From Azotobacter bryophylli (GTDB lineage: Bacteria; Pseudomonadota; Gammaproteobacteria; Pseudomonadales; Pseudomonadaceae), in the NCBI RefSeq assembly GCF_042643485.1, contig NZ_JBHRSJ010000034.1:310001-374000 (forward strand): a DNA stretch of 64,000 nucleotides. Direction: 5' to 3'. The position numbers and the translations under genes were made by a program. Of this stretch, positions 62,052-64,000 are shown in pieces; positions within the stretch are counted from its first letter, which is position 1; each line of letters opens with the position of its first letter. Under the pieces are notes generated by a model that worked only from the letters and a program-made list of their open reading frames with translations, did not search any database and had not been told where the DNA came from.

Positions 62052-64000
62052 TTAAGCGCTTTGCCGGGCTTCGCTGGCGAGGCGGACGATGGCCGCCTCC
62101 AGCTCGTCCAGGGCGGCTTCGGCGGCCGGGTCCTTCTGCTTGAGCAGGGTCTCGCTGAGCTGACAGGCGGCGCGCAGCTGGGGAACGCCGCAGTAGCGCG
62201 TCGCCCCGTGCAGCCGGTGAACCCGCTCGATCAGCGCGGCCCGGTCGCCGTCCTTGCGGGTCTGCTGGATGACCTGGCGGTCGGCGTCCAGGGATGCCAG
62301 CAGCATGGACAGCATGTCCGCGGCCAGATCGGGCTTGCCGGCGGCCAGGCGCAGGCCTTCCTCGGGATCGAGCACGCTGAGGTGGCTGATGGAGGTCGAC
62401 TTGCTCTGGGCGGGCTTCTGCTCCTGGGTGCGCAGTTGCAGGCCGGTCCACTTGTGCACGACCTGGGCCAGCTGTTGTTCGTTGATCGGCTTGGTCAGGT
62501 AGTCGTCCATGCCGCTGTGGAGCAACGCGCGCTTCTCGTCGCTGAGGGCATGGGCGGTCAGGGCGATGATCGGGGTCGCCGAATGGTTCCCGGATCGCTC
62601 CCACTCGCGAATCGCCACGGTCGCCTGACGGCCGTCCATGCCGGGCATCTGCACGTCCATGAAGATCAGGTCGAAGCGCGACTGCTTCACCGCTTCCACG
62701 GCGGCCAGGCCGCTGTCCGCGACCGATACCTGGGCTCCCATGTCGCTGAGCAGGGTCTTCACCAGCAGCAAGTTGGCCGGGTTGTCATCGACGCAGAGCA
62801 GTCTGGGGGCGCGGCCGGACAGCGGCCTCGGGGCCTCGCGTCTGGTCGGCTCGGACTTGAGCAGGTCGCTGATGGCGCGCTGCAGCTTGTCGCTGCAGGC
62901 CGGCTTGGCCAGCAACTGGCTGTGGGAGTCCGGCAGGACGTCCTGGTACAGCAGCTGTTCGGTGGTGGGGCAGAGCACCAGACTCTTGCAGCCGAGCTGC
63001 TCGAGGGTGGCGACGCTCCGGCGCAGATCTTCGGCATTGAGGTCCCGGCTGGTCACCCCGAGGACGGCCAGCTCGAATGGTCGGCTCGCCTGGCGGGCGG
63101 CCTCGACTCCGGCGAGCAGGCTCTCCGGCTCGGTGAAGGCGGTGACCTCCATGCCGCAGTCTTCCAGCTGGTGCATCAGGGACTGGCGTGCCAGCTCGTG
63201 CTGCTCCAGCAGGGCCACCCGATGGCCGGGGCTCAGGGCGGGCTTCTCCGCCGTCGCCTTGTCGTCCAGTGGCAGGCTCAGGCTGATCCAGAATTCGGAG
63301 CCCTGGCCCGGCTCGCTGTCGACGCCGATCTCGCCGCCCATCTGCTCGATCAGGCGCTTGGAGATGACCAGGCCCAGGCCGGTGCCGCCGGTCTGACGCG
63401 TCAGCGAGTTGTCGGCCTGACTGAAGGCCTGGAACAGCTCGGCCAGATCCTCCCGGGACAGCCCGATGCCGGTGTCCTGGATGCTGATGCGCAGCTTGGC
63501 GAACTCCTCGCTGACGTCCTCGACCATAGCCCGCACGGCGATGGTGCCCTTGTTGGTGAACTTGATGGCGTTGCTGATCAGGTTGATGAGGATCTGCTTG
63601 AGCCGCAGCGGATCGCCGATCAGCGCCAGCGGCGTGTCGCGGTAGATCAGGCTGACCAGTTCGAGCTGCTTGGCGTGGGCGGTCGGCGCGAGGATGGTCA
63701 GGGTGTCCTGCAGCAGCTCGCGCAGGTTGAAGGGCACGTGCTCGAGAACCAGCTTGCCGGCTTCGATCTTCGAGAAGTCGAGGATCTCGTTGATGATTTC
63801 CAGCAGGCTGTCGGCGGACTTGGCGATGGTGTTCAGGTAGTCCTGCTGGCGGGGCGTCAGGTCGCATTTCTGCAGCAGGTTGGTGAAACCGATGATGCCG
63901 TTCAGCGGCGTGCGAATTTCATGGCTCATGTTGGCGAGGAACTCGGATTTGATCCGGCTCGCCTCCAGGGCTTCCTTGCGCGCCATGTCCAGCTCGATGT
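62052..64000 (-). CDS. gacS: GacS-type hybrid sensor histidine kinase (5' truncated)
   Basis: Sensor of the Gac/Rsm pathway that controls secondary metabolism, biofilm and virulence or stress traits through GacA and small RNAs. Frame open to the window edge; only the cytoplasmic part is here, and the periplasmic/HAMP region is missing. Phospho-acceptor His is in ANMSHEIRTPLNG, HATPase motifs NLISNAIKF and GGTGLGLV follow, then a receiver with DDNPAN and FMDVQMPGMDG, and a C-terminal HPt domain (RVHRLHGATRYCG). All three phosphorelay modules are complete. Confidence 0.95.
   Translation of the reverse strand, partial: IELDMARKEALEASRIKSEFLANMSHEIRTPLNGIIGFTNLLQKCDLTPRQQDYLNTIAKSADSLLEIINEILDFSKIEAGKLVLEHVPFNLRELLQDTLTILAPTAHAKQLELVSLIYRDTPLALIGDPLRLKQILINLISNAIKFTNKGTIAVRAMVEDVSEEFAKLRISIQDTGIGLSREDLAELFQAFSQADNSLTRQTGGTGLGLVISKRLIEQMGGEIGVDSEPGQGSEFWISLSLPLDDKATAEKPALSPGHRVALLEQHELARQSLMHQLEDCGMEVTAFTEPESLLAGVEAARQASRPFELAVLGVTSRDLNAEDLRRSVATLEQLGCKSLVLCPTTEQLLYQDVLPDSHSQLLAKPACSDKLQRAISDLLKSEPTRREAPRPLSGRAPRLLCVDDNPANLLLVKTLLSDMGAQVSVADSGLAAVEAVKQSRFDLIFMDVQMPGMDGRQATVAIREWERSGNHSATPIIALTAHALSDEKRALLHSGMDDYLTKPINEQQLAQVVHKWTGLQLRTQEQKPAQSKSTSISHLSVLDPEEGLRLAAGKPDLAADMLSMLLASLDADRQVIQQTRKDGDRAALIERVHRLHGATRYCGVPQLRAACQLSETLLKQKDPAAEAALDELEAAIVRLASEARQSA

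Overview
This is a high-GC window from a gammaproteobacterium of the family Pseudomonadaceae (Pseudomonas or Azotobacter group). The assignment rests on gene content and order. The division/cell-wall cluster runs mraY to ftsZ then lpxC, dciA and secA. It is followed by argJ, a MutT-ThiE fusion, a PAS-type sensor kinase, yajQ, ampG, hugZ, fxsA and groESL. A bifA-sodB pair, olsBA and a dinB...gacS block also occur. Genus and species cannot be settled from the sequence alone.

Layout. 1-11.4 kb: the dcw cluster (mraY cut by the left edge, murD, ftsW, murG, murC, ddlB, ftsQ, ftsA, ftsZ) and lpxC, mostly with overlapping or nearly overlapping starts and stops, ending in a strong terminator. 11.5-18.3 kb: dciA (reverse), secA, argJ, a glutathione transferase and a Nudix/ThiE-like fusion. 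18.3-26.9 kb: corrinoid adenosyltransferase, sensor kinase, panE, yajQ, ampG, an alkyltransferase-like protein, an SDR reductase, hugZ and fxsA. 27-29.7 kb: groES-groEL behind a sigma-32-like promoter. 30.2-41.4 kb: bifA, sodB, a coiled-coil membrane protein, xenB with an ArsR regulator, olsBA for ornithine lipid (with a candidate Pho box), an ODP-type di-iron protein, a serine hydrolase and a phospholipase-D-type synthase. 41.5-47.9 kb: a circularly permuted ATP-grasp / alpha-E / transglutaminase operon behind a near-consensus sigma-54 promoter and an NtrC-like site, convergent with a glutamine-synthetase-like ligase and an aminotransferase. 47.9-52.3 kb: small enzymes, a lipoprotein, rimO and two small membrane proteins. 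52.3-54.9 kb: a gene-poor, AT-richer stretch with a zinc-ribbon protein and an aspartyl/asparaginyl hydroxylase, probably acquired. 54.9-64 kb: a SRAP/YedK protein, a DUF2780 protein, an aldo/keto reductase and an MFS-type transporter both broken by single-base frameshifts, an initiator tRNA, small unknown proteins, dinB, and gacS cut by the right edge.

Functionally the window joins envelope and division housekeeping, stress response (GroESL, SodB, HugZ, AmpG, DinB, YedK), second-messenger and two-component signalling (BifA, YajQ, GacS, a PAS kinase), and nutrient-limitation responses: phosphate (olsBA) and nitrogen (the ATP-grasp operon).

The most interesting observations are the sigma-54/NtrC architecture of the ATP-grasp/alpha-E/transglutaminase operon, the four frameshifts in the reductase/transporter pair, an AT-rich 10-bp inverted repeat between two divergent small genes, and a 23-codon membrane-peptide ORF after dinB. 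No CRISPR array, insertion sequence or prophage was seen.
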